64,000 nucleotides of DNA from Streptomyces avicenniae (GTDB lineage: Bacteria > Actinomycetota > Actinomycetes > Streptomycetales > Streptomycetaceae): assembly GCF_000719135.1 (NCBI RefSeq), contig NZ_JOEK01000015.1:78569-142568 (forward strand), read 5' to 3'. The translations under genes and the position numbers were made by a program. Shown here in pieces: positions 9,782 to 17,767 of this stretch. Position 1 is the stretch's first letter; each line of letters starts with the position of its first letter. The notes under the pieces were generated by a model. It was given only the letters and a program-made list of their open reading frames with translations. It was not told where the DNA came from and searched no databases.

Positions 9782-10851
9782 CCGCCGCCGCGGCGCCCCC
9801 CGCCGCCCCCGCGCCCACCCCGGGCGACCCGGCCGCCGACCGGCCGCGCCGCACCGCCGCCGCCCGCGTACGCCGCGCCCTCGCCCGGCCGGGAACCGGC
9901 GCACTCGCCGGGGCGATCGCCGTCTACGTCCTCTTCTGGGCCGTCGCGCCGCCCTTCCGGCAGCTCGACTCGCTCGCCACCGTGCTCTACCAGTCCTCCA
10001 CGCTCGGCATCATGGCCGTCGCGGTCGCCCTCCTCATGATCGGCGGCGAGTTCGACCTGTCGGCGGGCGTCGCCGTCATCACGTCCGCGCTCACCGCGAG
10101 CATGGTCGCGTTCCAGTTCACGCTGAACGTCTGGTCGGGCGTGCTCGCCGCGCTCGTCCTCTCCCTGGCCGTCGGCGCGTTCAACGGCTTCCTGCTGGTC
10201 CGCACCCGGCTGCCCAGCTTCCTCGTCACCCTCGCCACGTTCCTGATGCTCCAGGGCCTCAACATCGCGCTCACCAAGGCCGTCACCGGCAACGTCGCCA
10301 CCGACTCCATCCGCGACATGGCGGGCTTCGACCAGGCCGAGGCCGTCTTCTCCTCCAGCATCGGCATCGGCGGGACGCAGCTGCGCGTCACCGTCCTGTG
10401 GTGGCTCGGCTTCGCGGCGCTCGCCAGCTGGGTGCTGCTGCGCACCCGGTACGGCAGTTGGGTGTTCGCCGTCGGCGGCGACGCGGCGAGCGCGCGGGCG
10501 GCCGGGGTGCCCGTCACGTTCGTCCGCATCACGCTGTTCATGACGGTCGGCCTCGCCGCCTGGTTCGTCGGCATGCACCACCTCTTCGCCTTCAACACCG
10601 TGCAGTCGGGCGGCGGCGTCGGCAACGAACTGCTGTACATCGCCGCGGCCGTCATCGGCGGCTGCCTCCTCACCGGCGGCTACGGCTCGATCGCCGGGCC
10701 CGTCGTCGGCGCGTTCCTGTTCGGCATGGCGTCCCAGGGCATCGTCTACGCCGACTGGGAGCCCGACTGGTTCTCGTTCTTCCTCGGCGCCATGCTGCTG
10801 CTCGCCGTCCTGCTCAACCTGTGGATCCGCCGACAGGCCACCCGGAGGTGA
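9778..10851 (+). CDS. sugar ABC importer permease (RbsC/CUT2 type)
   Basis: This 357-residue permease has an alanine- and proline-rich cytoplasmic N-terminus of about 40 residues and then roughly nine to ten hydrophobic segments. The CUT2 permease hallmark IGGEFDLSAGV follows the second or third helix, and ITSALTAS, RLPSFLVTLATF and GGCLLTGGYGSIAGPVVGAF are family blocks. It should form the homodimeric membrane channel of the importer. The GTG start overlaps the binding-protein stop (GTGA). Confidence 0.9.
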   Translation: MTAAAAPPAAPAPTPGDPAADRPRRTAAARVRRALARPGTGALAGAIAVYVLFWAVAPPFRQLDSLATVLYQSSTLGIMAVAVALLMIGGEFDLSAGVAVITSALTASMVAFQFTLNVWSGVLAALVLSLAVGAFNGFLLVRTRLPSFLVTLATFLMLQGLNIALTKAVTGNVATDSIRDMAGFDQAEAVFSSSIGIGGTQLRVTVLWWLGFAALASWVLLRTRYGSWVFAVGGDAASARAAGVPVTFVRITLFMTVGLAAWFVGMHHLFAFNTVQSGGGVGNELLYIAAAVIGGCLLTGGYGSIAGPVVGAFLFGMASQGIVYADWEPDWFSFFLGAMLLLAVLLNLWIRRQATRR

Positions 10852-10859
10852 CGGCCCCC

Positions 10860-11693
10860 ATGACCACCGACCCGACACCCGACGCGACGCCGGACGCTGC
10901 GCTCGTCGAACTCCGCGGCGCGGGCGTCTCGTACGGCCCCGTCCGCGCCCTGCACGGCGTGGACCTGCGCGTCCTTCCCGGCCGCGTCAGCTGCGTCCTC
11001 GGCGACAACGGCGCGGGCAAGTCCACGCTCATCAAGGTCGTCTCGGGACTGCACCGGCACACCGAGGGCGAACTGCGCATCGACGGGCGGCCCGTGCGCC
11101 TCGCCTCGCCCCGCCAGGCCATGGACCTGGGCATCGCCACCGTCCACCAGGACCTGGCGACGCTCCCGCTGATGCCGGTCTGGCGCAACTTCTTCCTCGC
11201 CCGCGAACTGACGCGCGGTCGTGGCCCGTTCCAGCGCCTCGACATCCCGCGCATGAAGCGCGTCGCCGACGAGGAACTGCGCGCCATGGGCATCGCCCTG
11301 GACGACCTCGACCAGCCCGTCGGCTCCCTCTCCGGAGGCCAGCGGCAGTCCGTCGCCATCGCCCGCGCCGTCCACTTCGGCGCGCGCGTCCTCGTCCTGG
11401 ACGAGCCGACCGCCGCCCTCGGCGTCAAACAGTCGGGCGTCGTGCTGCGCCACGTCGCCGCCGCGCGTGAACGCGGCCTGGGCGTCGTCCTCGTCACGCA
11501 CAACCCGCACCACGCGCACCTCGTCGGGGACCACTTCACCGTCCTGCGGCTCGGCACGGTCGAGCTCAGCGCGGACCGCGACGCCGTGACGCTCCCCGAA
11601 CTGACCGAACACATGGCGGGCGGCGCCGACCTCGACGCGCTGCGGCACGAACTCGGCACCCCCGCACACCAGAACAGGAGCACCGAGCGATGA
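10860..11693 (+). CDS. sugar ABC importer ATPase, single nucleotide-binding domain
   Basis: This 277-residue ATPase has Walker A GDNGAGKST, signature LSGGQRQ, Walker B VLVLDEPTAA and an H-loop histidine in LVTHNPHHAH. Many CUT2 importers use a fused two-domain RbsA protein of about 500 residues; here there is only one domain, so the working ATPase is probably a homodimer. ATG 10860 lies 8 bp after the permease stop. The stop overlaps the next gene by 4 bp (ATGA). Confidence 0.9.
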   Translation: MTTDPTPDATPDAALVELRGAGVSYGPVRALHGVDLRVLPGRVSCVLGDNGAGKSTLIKVVSGLHRHTEGELRIDGRPVRLASPRQAMDLGIATVHQDLATLPLMPVWRNFFLARELTRGRGPFQRLDIPRMKRVADEELRAMGIALDDLDQPVGSLSGGQRQSVAIARAVHFGARVLVLDEPTAALGVKQSGVVLRHVAAARERGLGVVLVTHNPHHAHLVGDHFTVLRLGTVELSADRDAVTLPELTEHMAGGADLDALRHELGTPAHQNRSTER

Positions 11694-12589
11694 CCGCACT
11701 GGACCGCATACGCGTCGGCTCTGCACCCGACTCCTGGGGAGTCTGGTTCCCCGACGACCCCAAGCAGGTGCCCTGGCAGCGCTTCCTGGACGAGGTCGCC
11801 ACCGCCGGGTACGAGTGGATCGAACTCGGCCCCTTCGGCTACCTCCCGACGGACCCCGACGTCCTGCGCGCCGAACTCGACCGCCGCGGCCTGCGCGTCT
11901 CGGCCGGAACCGTCTTCACCGCCCTGCACCGCGGGCCCGCCGTCTGGGACGCCACCTGGGAGCACGTCTCCCGCGTCGCCCACCTCACGAAGGAGACCGG
12001 CGCGCGCCACCTCGTCGTCATCCCCGAGTTCTGGCGCGACCAGGTGACCGGCGCGCCGCTGGAGCCCGACCGGCTCTCCGCCGAGCAGACGGCCGACCTC
12101 GCGGCGGGTCTCGAACGGCTCGGGCGCGCCGTCCGCGACGCGTACGGCCTGCGGATCGTCGTCCACCCGCACGCCGACACCCACATCGACGGCGAGGAGG
12201 CCGTCGCGCGCCTCCTCGACGCCACCGACCCCGACGACGTCGGCCTGTGCCTCGACACCGGCCACTACGCGTACTGCGGCGGCGACACGCTGCGGCTCAT
12301 CCGCACCTACGGCGAGCGCATCGGCTACCTCCACCTCAAGCAGGTGAACCCGGCCGTGCTCGCCGAAGTGCGCGCCGAGAAGCTGCCGTTCGGGCCCGCC
12401 GTGCGGCGCGGCGTCTTCAGCGAGCCGCCCGCGGGCGTGCCCGACCTGCCGCCCGTGCTGGCGGCGGCGCAGGGCCTCGGCGTGGACCTGTTCGCCATCG
12501 TCGAGCAGGACATGTACCCGTGCCTGCCCGACCAGCCCCTGCCCATCGCCAGCCGGACACGCCGCTTCCTGTCCGCCTGTGGCGCGTAA
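11690..12589 (+). CDS. iolE: IolE/IolI/IolH-like TIM-barrel isomerase or dehydratase
   Basis: This 299-residue xylose-isomerase-like TIM-barrel protein starts with [13 protein letters not shown] and carries the metal-ligand blocks [22 protein letters not shown] and [15 protein letters not shown], then YLHLKQV. Inositol clusters contain three proteins of this fold: IolE (inosose dehydratase), IolI (inosose isomerase) and IolH. No other IolE candidate is in the window and the pathway needs one, so inosose dehydratase is the best guess. The sequence alone does not separate the three. It overlaps the ATPase gene by 4 bp. Confidence 0.75.
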   Translation: MTALDRIRVGSAPDSWGVWFPDDPKQVPWQRFLDEVATAGYEWIELGPFGYLPTDPDVLRAELDRRGLRVSAGTVFTALHRGPAVWDATWEHVSRVAHLTKETGARHLVVIPEFWRDQVTGAPLEPDRLSAEQTADLAAGLERLGRAVRDAYGLRIVVHPHADTHIDGEEAVARLLDATDPDDVGLCLDTGHYAYCGGDTLRLIRTYGERIGYLHLKQVNPAVLAEVRAEKLPFGPAVRRGVFSEPPAGVPDLPPVLAAAQGLGVDLFAIVEQDMYPCLPDQPLPIASRTRRFLSACGA

Positions 12590-12629
12590 CCTGCCGCCAG
12601 GACCGGCCCGTACGCCAAGGAACGTGAAG

Positions 12630-13652
12630 ATGACGCACACCGCCCCCCTCGGCGTCGCCGTGATCGGCGCAGGAACGATGGGCGCCGACCACGTGCGACG
12701 GCTCGACCGCGCCGTGGCGGGCGCCCGCGTCGCCGCCGTCGCCGACCTCGACGCGGACCGCGCGCGGGCGCTCGCCGACCCCGTCGAGGGCTGCGCCGCC
12801 CACACCGACCCCGAGGCCGCCATGGCCGCGCCCGGCGTGGACGCCGTGCTCATCGCCTCGCCCGGGCCCGCGCACGAGGCGGCGCTGCTGGCCGCCCTCG
12901 ACCGCGGGCTGCCCGTGCTGTGCGAGAAGCCGCTGACGCCCGACCCGGAGGGCGCGCTGCGCGTCCTGGCGGCGGAGCGCAAGCTCGGCGGGCGCCGCAT
13001 CCAGGTCGGCTTCATGCGGCGCTACGACAGCGAGTACGCGCAGCTCGCCGCGCTGCTGGCCTCCGGGGAGCTGGGCCGCCCGCTGCTGCTGCACTGCCGC
13101 CACCGCAACGTGTCGGTGCACCCGTACTTCACCGACGCGTCGCTGATCAACGACTCGGTGGCCCACGAGTTCGACGCCGCCCGCTGGCTGCTCGGCCACG
13201 AGATCACCGCCGTCCAGGTCTTCAGGCCCACCCCGAGCGCGCAGGCGCCCGAGGGCTTGAGCGACCCGCAGCTCGTCGTCTTCGAGACGGACGGCGGCGC
13301 CCTCGTGGACGTCGAGATCTTCGCGAACAGCGGCTTCGGCTACCAGGTGCAGGCGGAGGCGGTCTGCGAGCGCGGCACCGCCCGCATCGGCGACGCGCAC
13401 GGCCTGCTGGTCAACGCGGCGGGTCGCTGGGGCGGGCCCGTTGACCAGCACTACCTGACGCGCTTCGCCGACGCGTACGACCGCGAGGTGCGCGCCTGGG
13501 TGGACGCGACGCGGCGCGGCGAGGTGACGGGCGCCGACGCCTGGGACGGCTACGCCGTCGCCGCCGCCTGCGCGGCCGGGACGGAGGCCCAGCGCACCGG
13601 CCGCCGCGTCGCCGTGGACATGGTCGAGAAGCCGCGGCTGTACCGCGACTGA
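12630..13652 (+). CDS. iolG: inositol 2-dehydrogenase (GFO/IDH/MocA family)
   Basis: This 340-residue NAD-dependent oxidoreductase has the N-terminal Rossmann motif [11 protein letters not shown], the catalytic CEKPL lysine block and a C-terminal alpha/beta domain with [16 protein letters not shown], where Asp and His of the catalytic triad are expected. It should oxidise myo-inositol to 2-keto-myo-inositol, the first step of the pathway. ATG 12630 is chosen because CAAGGAA precedes it; an in-frame ATG at 12579 overlaps the upstream stop without a ribosome binding site. Confidence 0.88.
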   Translation: MTHTAPLGVAVIGAGTMGADHVRRLDRAVAGARVAAVADLDADRARALADPVEGCAAHTDPEAAMAAPGVDAVLIASPGPAHEAALLAALDRGLPVLCEKPLTPDPEGALRVLAAERKLGGRRIQVGFMRRYDSEYAQLAALLASGELGRPLLLHCRHRNVSVHPYFTDASLINDSVAHEFDAARWLLGHEITAVQVFRPTPSAQAPEGLSDPQLVVFETDGGALVDVEIFANSGFGYQVQAEAVCERGTARIGDAHGLLVNAAGRWGGPVDQHYLTRFADAYDREVRAWVDATRRGEVTGADAWDGYAVAAACAAGTEAQRTGRRVAVDMVEKPRLYRD

Positions 13653-13691
13653 CGCGGTTACGCTGTGCCAGGACTGAGGGAAAGGCCGCTC

Positions 13692-14429
13692 GTGGACGTG
13701 CAGTTCAGCGTCGATCGCACCAGCCCGGTGCCGCTGTACTTCCAGCTGTCCCAGCAGCTCGAAGCGGCCATCGGACGCGGCGAGCTGCCCCCGGGGACGC
13801 TGCTGGGCAACGAGATCGACCTCGCCGGGCGCCTCGGCCTGTCCCGGCCGACCGTCAGGCAGGCCATCTCCGCGCTGGTGGACAAGGGGCTCCTGGTGCG
13901 CCGCCGGGGCGTCGGCACCCAGGTCGTCCACAGCATGGTGCGCCGCCCGCTCGAACTGAGCAGCCTGTACGACGACCTGGCGGGCGCGGGCCGCCGCCCG
14001 ACGACCCGCGTGCTCGGCCTCACGACCGTCGCCGCGTCGGGCGAGGCGGCGGCGGTCCTCGGCCTGGCGGCGGGGGACGACGTCCTGCGGATGGAGCGGC
14101 TGCGGTTCACGGACGGCGAGCCGATCGCGTACCTGACCAACCACCTCCCGGCGCACGCCGTGCGCGCCACGGCCCCCGACCTGGAGGCCACCGGCCTGTA
14201 CCGCCTCCTGCGGGCGGCGGGGACGACGCTGCACAGCGCCCACCAGACCATCGGCGCGCGGGCGGCGACGGCCGAGGAGGCACGGCTGCTGGACGAGCCG
14301 CCGGGCGCGCCGCTGCTGTGCATGACGCGGACGGCGTACGACGACAAGGGGCGCGCCGTCGAGTTCGGCAGCCACCTCTACCGGGCGTCGCGCTACTCGT
14401 TCGAGCTGCAACTGCTGATCAGGTCATGA
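13692..14429 (+). CDS. GntR/HutC-family regulator of the iol island
   Basis: This 245-residue protein has an N-terminal GntR winged helix (PLYFQLSQQLEAAIGRGELPPG, then LSRPTVRQAISALVDKGLLVRRRGVGT) and a C-terminal UTRA effector domain ending HLYRASRYSFELQL. HutC-type regulators usually repress until a pathway intermediate binds the UTRA domain. It closes the rightward iol operon, 39 bp after iolG, and is the likely ligand of the dyad at 8645-8686. GTG 13692 follows GAGGGAAAGG. Confidence 0.85.
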   Translation: MDVQFSVDRTSPVPLYFQLSQQLEAAIGRGELPPGTLLGNEIDLAGRLGLSRPTVRQAISALVDKGLLVRRRGVGTQVVHSMVRRPLELSSLYDDLAGAGRRPTTRVLGLTTVAASGEAAAVLGLAAGDDVLRMERLRFTDGEPIAYLTNHLPAHAVRATAPDLEATGLYRLLRAAGTTLHSAHQTIGARAATAEEARLLDEPPGAPLLCMTRTAYDDKGRAVEFGSHLYRASRYSFELQLLIRS

Positions 14430-14476
14430 CCGCGCCCGCGCGGGGGCGGGGGGCGCGGGGGGCGTGACGGCGCGGT
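14429..14476 (+). terminator. possible terminator after the iol regulator
   Basis: ACCGCGCC (14429-14436) pairs with GGCGCGGT (14469-14476), with further G/C pairing inside. It overlaps the last base of the GntR stop codon. There is no T tract. Confidence 0.35.
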
Positions 14477-14587
14477 GTCCGCGGATGACGCCGTATTGCG
14501 CGCGATGCCGTTCTCGTTACCGACCGCCCCGCACCGTTGACCGCGGGCGTGCGCCGAGGGACAGTCGTGACAGCGGATGACGCACAC

Positions 14588-14659
14588 GGCCGTGTGCCCG
14601 AGTGGTTCAGGGACTCGCCTGCAAAGCGAGTTACACGAGTTCGATTCTCGTCACGGCCT
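14588..14659 (+). tRNA. tRNA-Cys (GCA)
   Basis: The acceptor stem GGCCGTG pairs with CACGGCC, and the discriminator base is T (U73), as expected for cysteine. The D arm follows, then the anticodon stem CTCGC/GCGAG with loop CTGCAAA and anticodon GCA at 14621-14623. The T arm is ACGAG-TTCGATT-CTCGT. No CCA is encoded. The 3' half is the attachment site of the integrated element; a truncated second copy (bases 28776-28819) marks its far end. Confidence 0.95.
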
Positions 14660-14661
14660 CT
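14618..14661. repeat. attL, 44-bp core repeat
   Basis: The repeat covers the tRNA-Cys 3' half from the anticodon loop to just beyond the discriminator. It is identical to 28776-28819. Left of it the sequence diverges (gcctgc versus acctgc), and right of it ttctcc versus cacaac. Confidence 0.95.
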
Positions 14662-14689
14662 TCTCCCGCCACCCCGGATGACCAGCGCC

Positions 14690-14730
14690 TAGTTGTGGGG
14701 CGGACCGCCTGGCGGTCCGCCCCACAACTA
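14690..14730. terminator. 41-bp near-perfect palindrome beside attL
   Basis: Bases 14690-14709 and 14711-14730 are perfect 20-bp inverted repeats around a single T. The hairpin would be extremely stable. It lies 30 bp past the tRNA-Cys 3' end inside the element. The simplest reading is a bidirectional terminator that insulates the element from tRNA transcription; a role in excision or as a protein-binding palindrome is also possible. Confidence 0.55.
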
Positions 14731-14734
14731 TGCG

Positions 14735-14753
14735 CCGTCTCACTTTCCGTCTC
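14735..14753. repeat. attP arm repeat, left copy
   Basis: CCGTCTCACTTTCCGTCTC occurs here and again at 28651-28669. It is itself two CCGTCTC units 5 bp apart. In the excised circle the two copies would flank the attP core, 73 and 106 bp away, as expected for arm-type integrase sites. Confidence 0.65.
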
Positions 14754-14895
14754 AGTCCGGTGTTCGTCCCGTGGCCGTACCAGGAGGACGCCAGTTCTGA
14801 TTCGACGTTAGATAAGATGATCGCGCGGTTTGGCGTTTGGCGCCGCTCCGTTCTCCGGTTGGGACATCGCAACGACAACCACCCTAGGAGGACAG

Positions 14896-15000
14896 ATGCG
14901 TCATAGGCGACATCGCAAACGAAAGCGCCCAGCCTGGGAGTTCTGGTCATTTGTGGTCAACCTCGCGCGCCTCATTTATGAGGTGTGCGGGAGGGACTAG
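14896..15000 (+). CDS. 34-residue basic peptide gene next to attL
   Basis: An AGGAGG Shine-Dalgarno at 14886-14891 precedes ATG 14896 by 4 bases. The predicted peptide begins MRHRRHRKRKRPAW, with nine Arg/Lys and two His in the first 11 residues, and continues with a hydrophobic stretch containing FWSFVVNLARLIYEV. It ends in CGRD. It could be membrane-associated or nucleic-acid-binding. It is the only rightward gene candidate between attL and the integrase gene, and I know no family for it. Evidence is the ribosome binding site and the sharply two-part composition. Confidence 0.5.
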   Translation: MRHRRHRKRKRPAWEFWSFVVNLARLIYEVCGRD

Positions 15001-15033
15001 CTCGCCACGCGACCGCCAGGTGGGCGCCTCGTC

Positions 15034-15069
15034 AAGGATGGGGTTCGGGTGCCTCCGGGCCCCATCCTT
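15034..15069. terminator. stem-loop after the small basic ORF
   Basis: AAGGATGGGG (15034-15043) pairs perfectly with CCCCATCCTT (15060-15069). It lies 34 bp past the small ORF stop and before the convergent integrase gene. Confidence 0.5.
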
Positions 15070-15159
15070 CGTTCCGGACCGGATCGGCGAGAAAAATACC
15101 GACCCGCTACCGTTCCGACATAGACAATATTACAGGCTCTCGGGCCAAGATTGGCATTA

Positions 15160-15180
15160 GGAAGTTCAGTAGAAACTTCC
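15160..15180. repeat. GGAAGTT/AACTTCC inverted repeat before the integrase stop
   Basis: GGAAGTT (15160-15166) and AACTTCC (15174-15180) flank a 7-bp spacer in an AT-rich stretch 11 bp past the integrase stop. It may terminate the leftward operon or be a recombination-protein site. Confidence 0.4.
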
Positions 15181-15190
15181 GTGCTTCCCG

Positions 15191-16465
15191 TCAGTTGCTT
15201 CCTGGAATGTTCTCCCAGATCAGCGCGTCCACCTGCTGCGCAACGCTGCTGCGGACTTCGTCCACGATGTGCTGGTACCGCGTGGCCATCGCCGTGGTGG
15301 ACCAGCCCATGAGGTTCATGACCGCGCGTTCGGGGACTCGGAGGATCAGGAGCACCGTCGCGGCCGTGTGGCGAGCGTCGTGAAGGCGGGCGTCCCGGAG
15401 GCCCCCGTCGCGGAGCAGAGCCTTCCACTCGCTCCAGTCGTGGCGATGCGAGATGTCCGATCCGGTCGGCGTCGCGAACACCCAACCCTCGTCGGTCCAC
15501 CGTTCACCGGCTGCCTTACGCTCCACGTTCTGCGTCACCCGGTGCGCCCGGAGAAGCTGGACCACTTGAGGCGGTAGCCCCACGCGCCGACGGCCGGCCC
15601 GTGACTTGGTGCGGGACGTCTTGTCGTTGGTCCGACGGCGTTCCGGGCAGTAGCCGGCCTTCTTGCCGCATGCGGTGTTGCAGCCGTGGGCGTAGCGAGG
15701 ACGCAACCGGCTCCGGCGAATGCACAGGATGCCGTTGTCCAAGTCCACGTCCTCCCACCTGAGCCCCAGAGCCTCGCCCTGCCGTAGGCCGAGCGCCAGT
15801 GCGACGGCCCAACGCGCCGCGTTCCGCCGCTTGTCGGCGGCTGCGAGGAGCCGTCGGACCTCTGCCACGGTGAACGGTTCGATCTCCTCTTCATCGACGC
15901 GAGGTGCCGTGACCTTGTTGAGGGGATTCTCCGCCAGGTGGCCTCGTCGTACGGCGGCGTTCAGCGCCGTACGGAAGGTGCGGTGCACCTGGTGCGCTGT
16001 GGCGGGCTTGGCGCCGCTGGACTGCATCTTGCTGTAGAGCCGTTCGACGTGCTCCGGTGCGAGACGGTCAAGGCGGTGGGCCCCGAGTCCCGGGATGAGG
16101 TGCTTCCGGACGGCGACGCCGTAGCCGACCATCGTGTTCTCGTTGACTCGTTCCGGCGCGATGTTCTCGATCCAGTGGGTGAGCCAGGTCTCGACGGTCC
16201 AGCGGACGCCTGCCTTGGGAACCTTGCGGGTGTTGCGAAGCTTCTCCAGTTCCTTGACGGCCTCGGCGACCTCGTTACGCGTCTTGCGCTCGATGTGGCG
16301 ACGGTCGGGTGTGCCGTCGTCACGGGTGCCCACGGTGACGCGGCCGTGCCACTTGCCGTCCTTGCCGAGGTAGATGGAGGAGCGGCCGTTCGGCTGGCGG
16401 GTGCGCTTCTTGGGTTCGGTCTTGTTCCGCTCGCTGCCGTCGTCTGCCACGGAGGTGCTCTTCAT
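15191..16465 (-). CDS. int: tyrosine-recombinase integrase of the AICE
   Basis: This 424-residue phage-type integrase has an N-terminal arm-binding AP2-like region (RSSIYLGKDGKWHGRVTVG), a SAM-like core-binding domain (WLTHWIENIAPERVNENTMVGY) and a catalytic domain. Catalytic residues seen are R228 in GLRQGEALGLRW, H362 and R365 in LHDARHTAAT, and the nucleophile Y397 in ATRYQHI. A Cys-rich insert, HGCNTACGKKAGYCPER, resembles one I recall in other actinobacterial element integrases. ATG 16465 overlaps the excisionase stop by 4 bp; an upstream ATG at 16489 is less likely. It should act on the tRNA-Cys site. Confidence 0.95.
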   Translation of the reverse strand: MKSTSVADDGSERNKTEPKKRTRQPNGRSSIYLGKDGKWHGRVTVGTRDDGTPDRRHIERKTRNEVAEAVKELEKLRNTRKVPKAGVRWTVETWLTHWIENIAPERVNENTMVGYGVAVRKHLIPGLGAHRLDRLAPEHVERLYSKMQSSGAKPATAHQVHRTFRTALNAAVRRGHLAENPLNKVTAPRVDEEEIEPFTVAEVRRLLAAADKRRNAARWAVALALGLRQGEALGLRWEDVDLDNGILCIRRSRLRPRYAHGCNTACGKKAGYCPERRRTNDKTSRTKSRAGRRRVGLPPQVVQLLRAHRVTQNVERKAAGERWTDEGWVFATPTGSDISHRHDWSEWKALLRDGGLRDARLHDARHTAATVLLILRVPERAVMNLMGWSTTAMATRYQHIVDEVRSSVAQQVDALIWENIPGSN

Positions 16466-16680
16466 GCGATGACCTCTCCCGAGCGGCAAGTCCTGCGGAG
16501 CCGGGCGACGAACGTGGTGATCGCGTCGGCCGGAACGCGGCGGAGACGGCCCACGGGAACGGACTCCAGCTCGCCTGAGCTGATGAGCCCGAAGCAGGTG
16601 GTGCGGCCGATGCTCAGGCGCCGGGCGGCTTCCTCGACGGTGAGAAGGGCGAGGGTCGGGTCAGGGGTGCTCTCACTCAT
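16462..16680 (-). CDS. xis: excisionase-like HTH protein
   Basis: This 72-residue protein is a MerR/excisionase-type winged helix: LLTVEEAARRLSIGRTTCFGLISSGEL, then VPVGRLRRVPADAITTFVARL. It lies directly before int and overlaps it by 4 bp, the usual AICE order. It should bind next to attL/attR and bias the integrase towards excision. It overlaps the upstream ATPase gene by 8 bp. Confidence 0.9.
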   Translation of the reverse strand: MSESTPDPTLALLTVEEAARRLSIGRTTCFGLISSGELESVPVGRLRRVPADAITTFVARLRRTCRSGEVIA

Positions 16681-17767
16681 CGCCGACTCCCTTCGTGATC
16701 CCGGAAGTCGGGCGGTCGGACAGGTGGGACACGGCGGAGAGGTTCTCGTGTTTGGTGCCGAGATCGGGGTAGTACCGGCCGGTGTTGTCCTTGGTGAGCT
16801 GTCCGTCGGCGGCCATGCGGGAGCAGGTGCGGCGGATGGTGTCGGCGTCGGTCTGGGGGAGGGCCGCCGCGATGTCCTTGGGCCTGGCGCCGGGGTTGGC
16901 GCGGACGTGGCGGAGGATGTTGGCGCGGGTGTCGCCGATGGTGTGGTCCGTGGCGGGGCCTTTGAGGAGTTGCCAGGCTCCGGCGGCGGCGTGGAAGCGA
17001 AGCGCGTACTCCGATTCGTCCACGTCGCGGCCGGTGACGTGCAGAACGCCGTCCGCCTGTCCTCGTGCGCGCTTCAACACCAGCGTGGCGTCAGCGGCGC
17101 CGGCGATGCCGTTGGTGCCGGACACCTCGGCGAGGAAGTCGTCCGCGCCCGCCTTGCGGACGTGGTGGACCAGGACGACGGCGACGCCGTAGTGGTCGGC
17201 GATGCGCTTGGCGTGGCCTACGGCGGCGTAGTCGGCGTCGTAGGCGGACGCGCCGGGGGCCGAGGGGCCGCGCATCTTGGCGAACACGTCGATGACGACC
17301 ATGCGCGCGGTGGGGTTGCGCTCCAGCCATTGCGCGATGGCCTCACCGCCTCCCTGCGGCAGCGGCGGACAGGACGTGGCCAGCGTCAGGCCGGGCGGCG
17401 CGGGGCGCCCGCCCAGGATCTTGCCCATGCGGCTCTGGAGGCGGCGCGGGGTGTCTTCGAGCGCGAGGTAGAGCACCGGCCCGCCCTCGACGGGCACGGC
17501 GTCCATGGCCATGCCACCGGCCGCCACCGACAGGCCAAGCCCCAGGGACAGCCAGGACTTGCCGACCTTCGGCGGTCCGGCGAGCAGGTTGACGCCTTCG
17601 GCGAGGATGCCGGGTACCGCCCATTTCGGGTCGGGGAACTCGGCAGCCATCAGCTCATCAGCGGTCCACGCGGTGCGGATACGCTGCTGAGCCGGTTCGA
17701 TGGGGTGCGGCTCGGCGGCAGCCGGTACGGAGTACAGGTGCGGCCCGGCCAGGGGTGCGGCGTTCAT
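16673..17767 (-). CDS. RepA-like RecA-fold ATPase/helicase
   Basis: This 364-residue AAA protein of the RSF1010 RepA/KaiC-like class has Walker A GPPKVGKS at 64-71 and Walker B MVVIDVF, followed by a VLVHHVRK segment. The C-terminus is a winged-helix-like region (LRHVRANPGARPKDIAAALP). It probably works with the primase-polymerase encoded directly upstream to replicate the excised element. The start overlaps that gene by 4 bp (ATGA). Confidence 0.85.
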   Translation of the reverse strand: MNAAPLAGPHLYSVPAAAEPHPIEPAQQRIRTAWTADELMAAEFPDPKWAVPGILAEGVNLLAGPPKVGKSWLSLGLGLSVAAGGMAMDAVPVEGGPVLYLALEDTPRRLQSRMGKILGGRPAPPGLTLATSCPPLPQGGGEAIAQWLERNPTARMVVIDVFAKMRGPSAPGASAYDADYAAVGHAKRIADHYGVAVVLVHHVRKAGADDFLAEVSGTNGIAGAADATLVLKRARGQADGVLHVTGRDVDESEYALRFHAAAGAWQLLKGPATDHTIGDTRANILRHVRANPGARPKDIAAALPQTDADTIRRTCSRMAADGQLTKDNTGRYYPDLGTKHENLSAVSHLSDRPTSGITKGVGDE

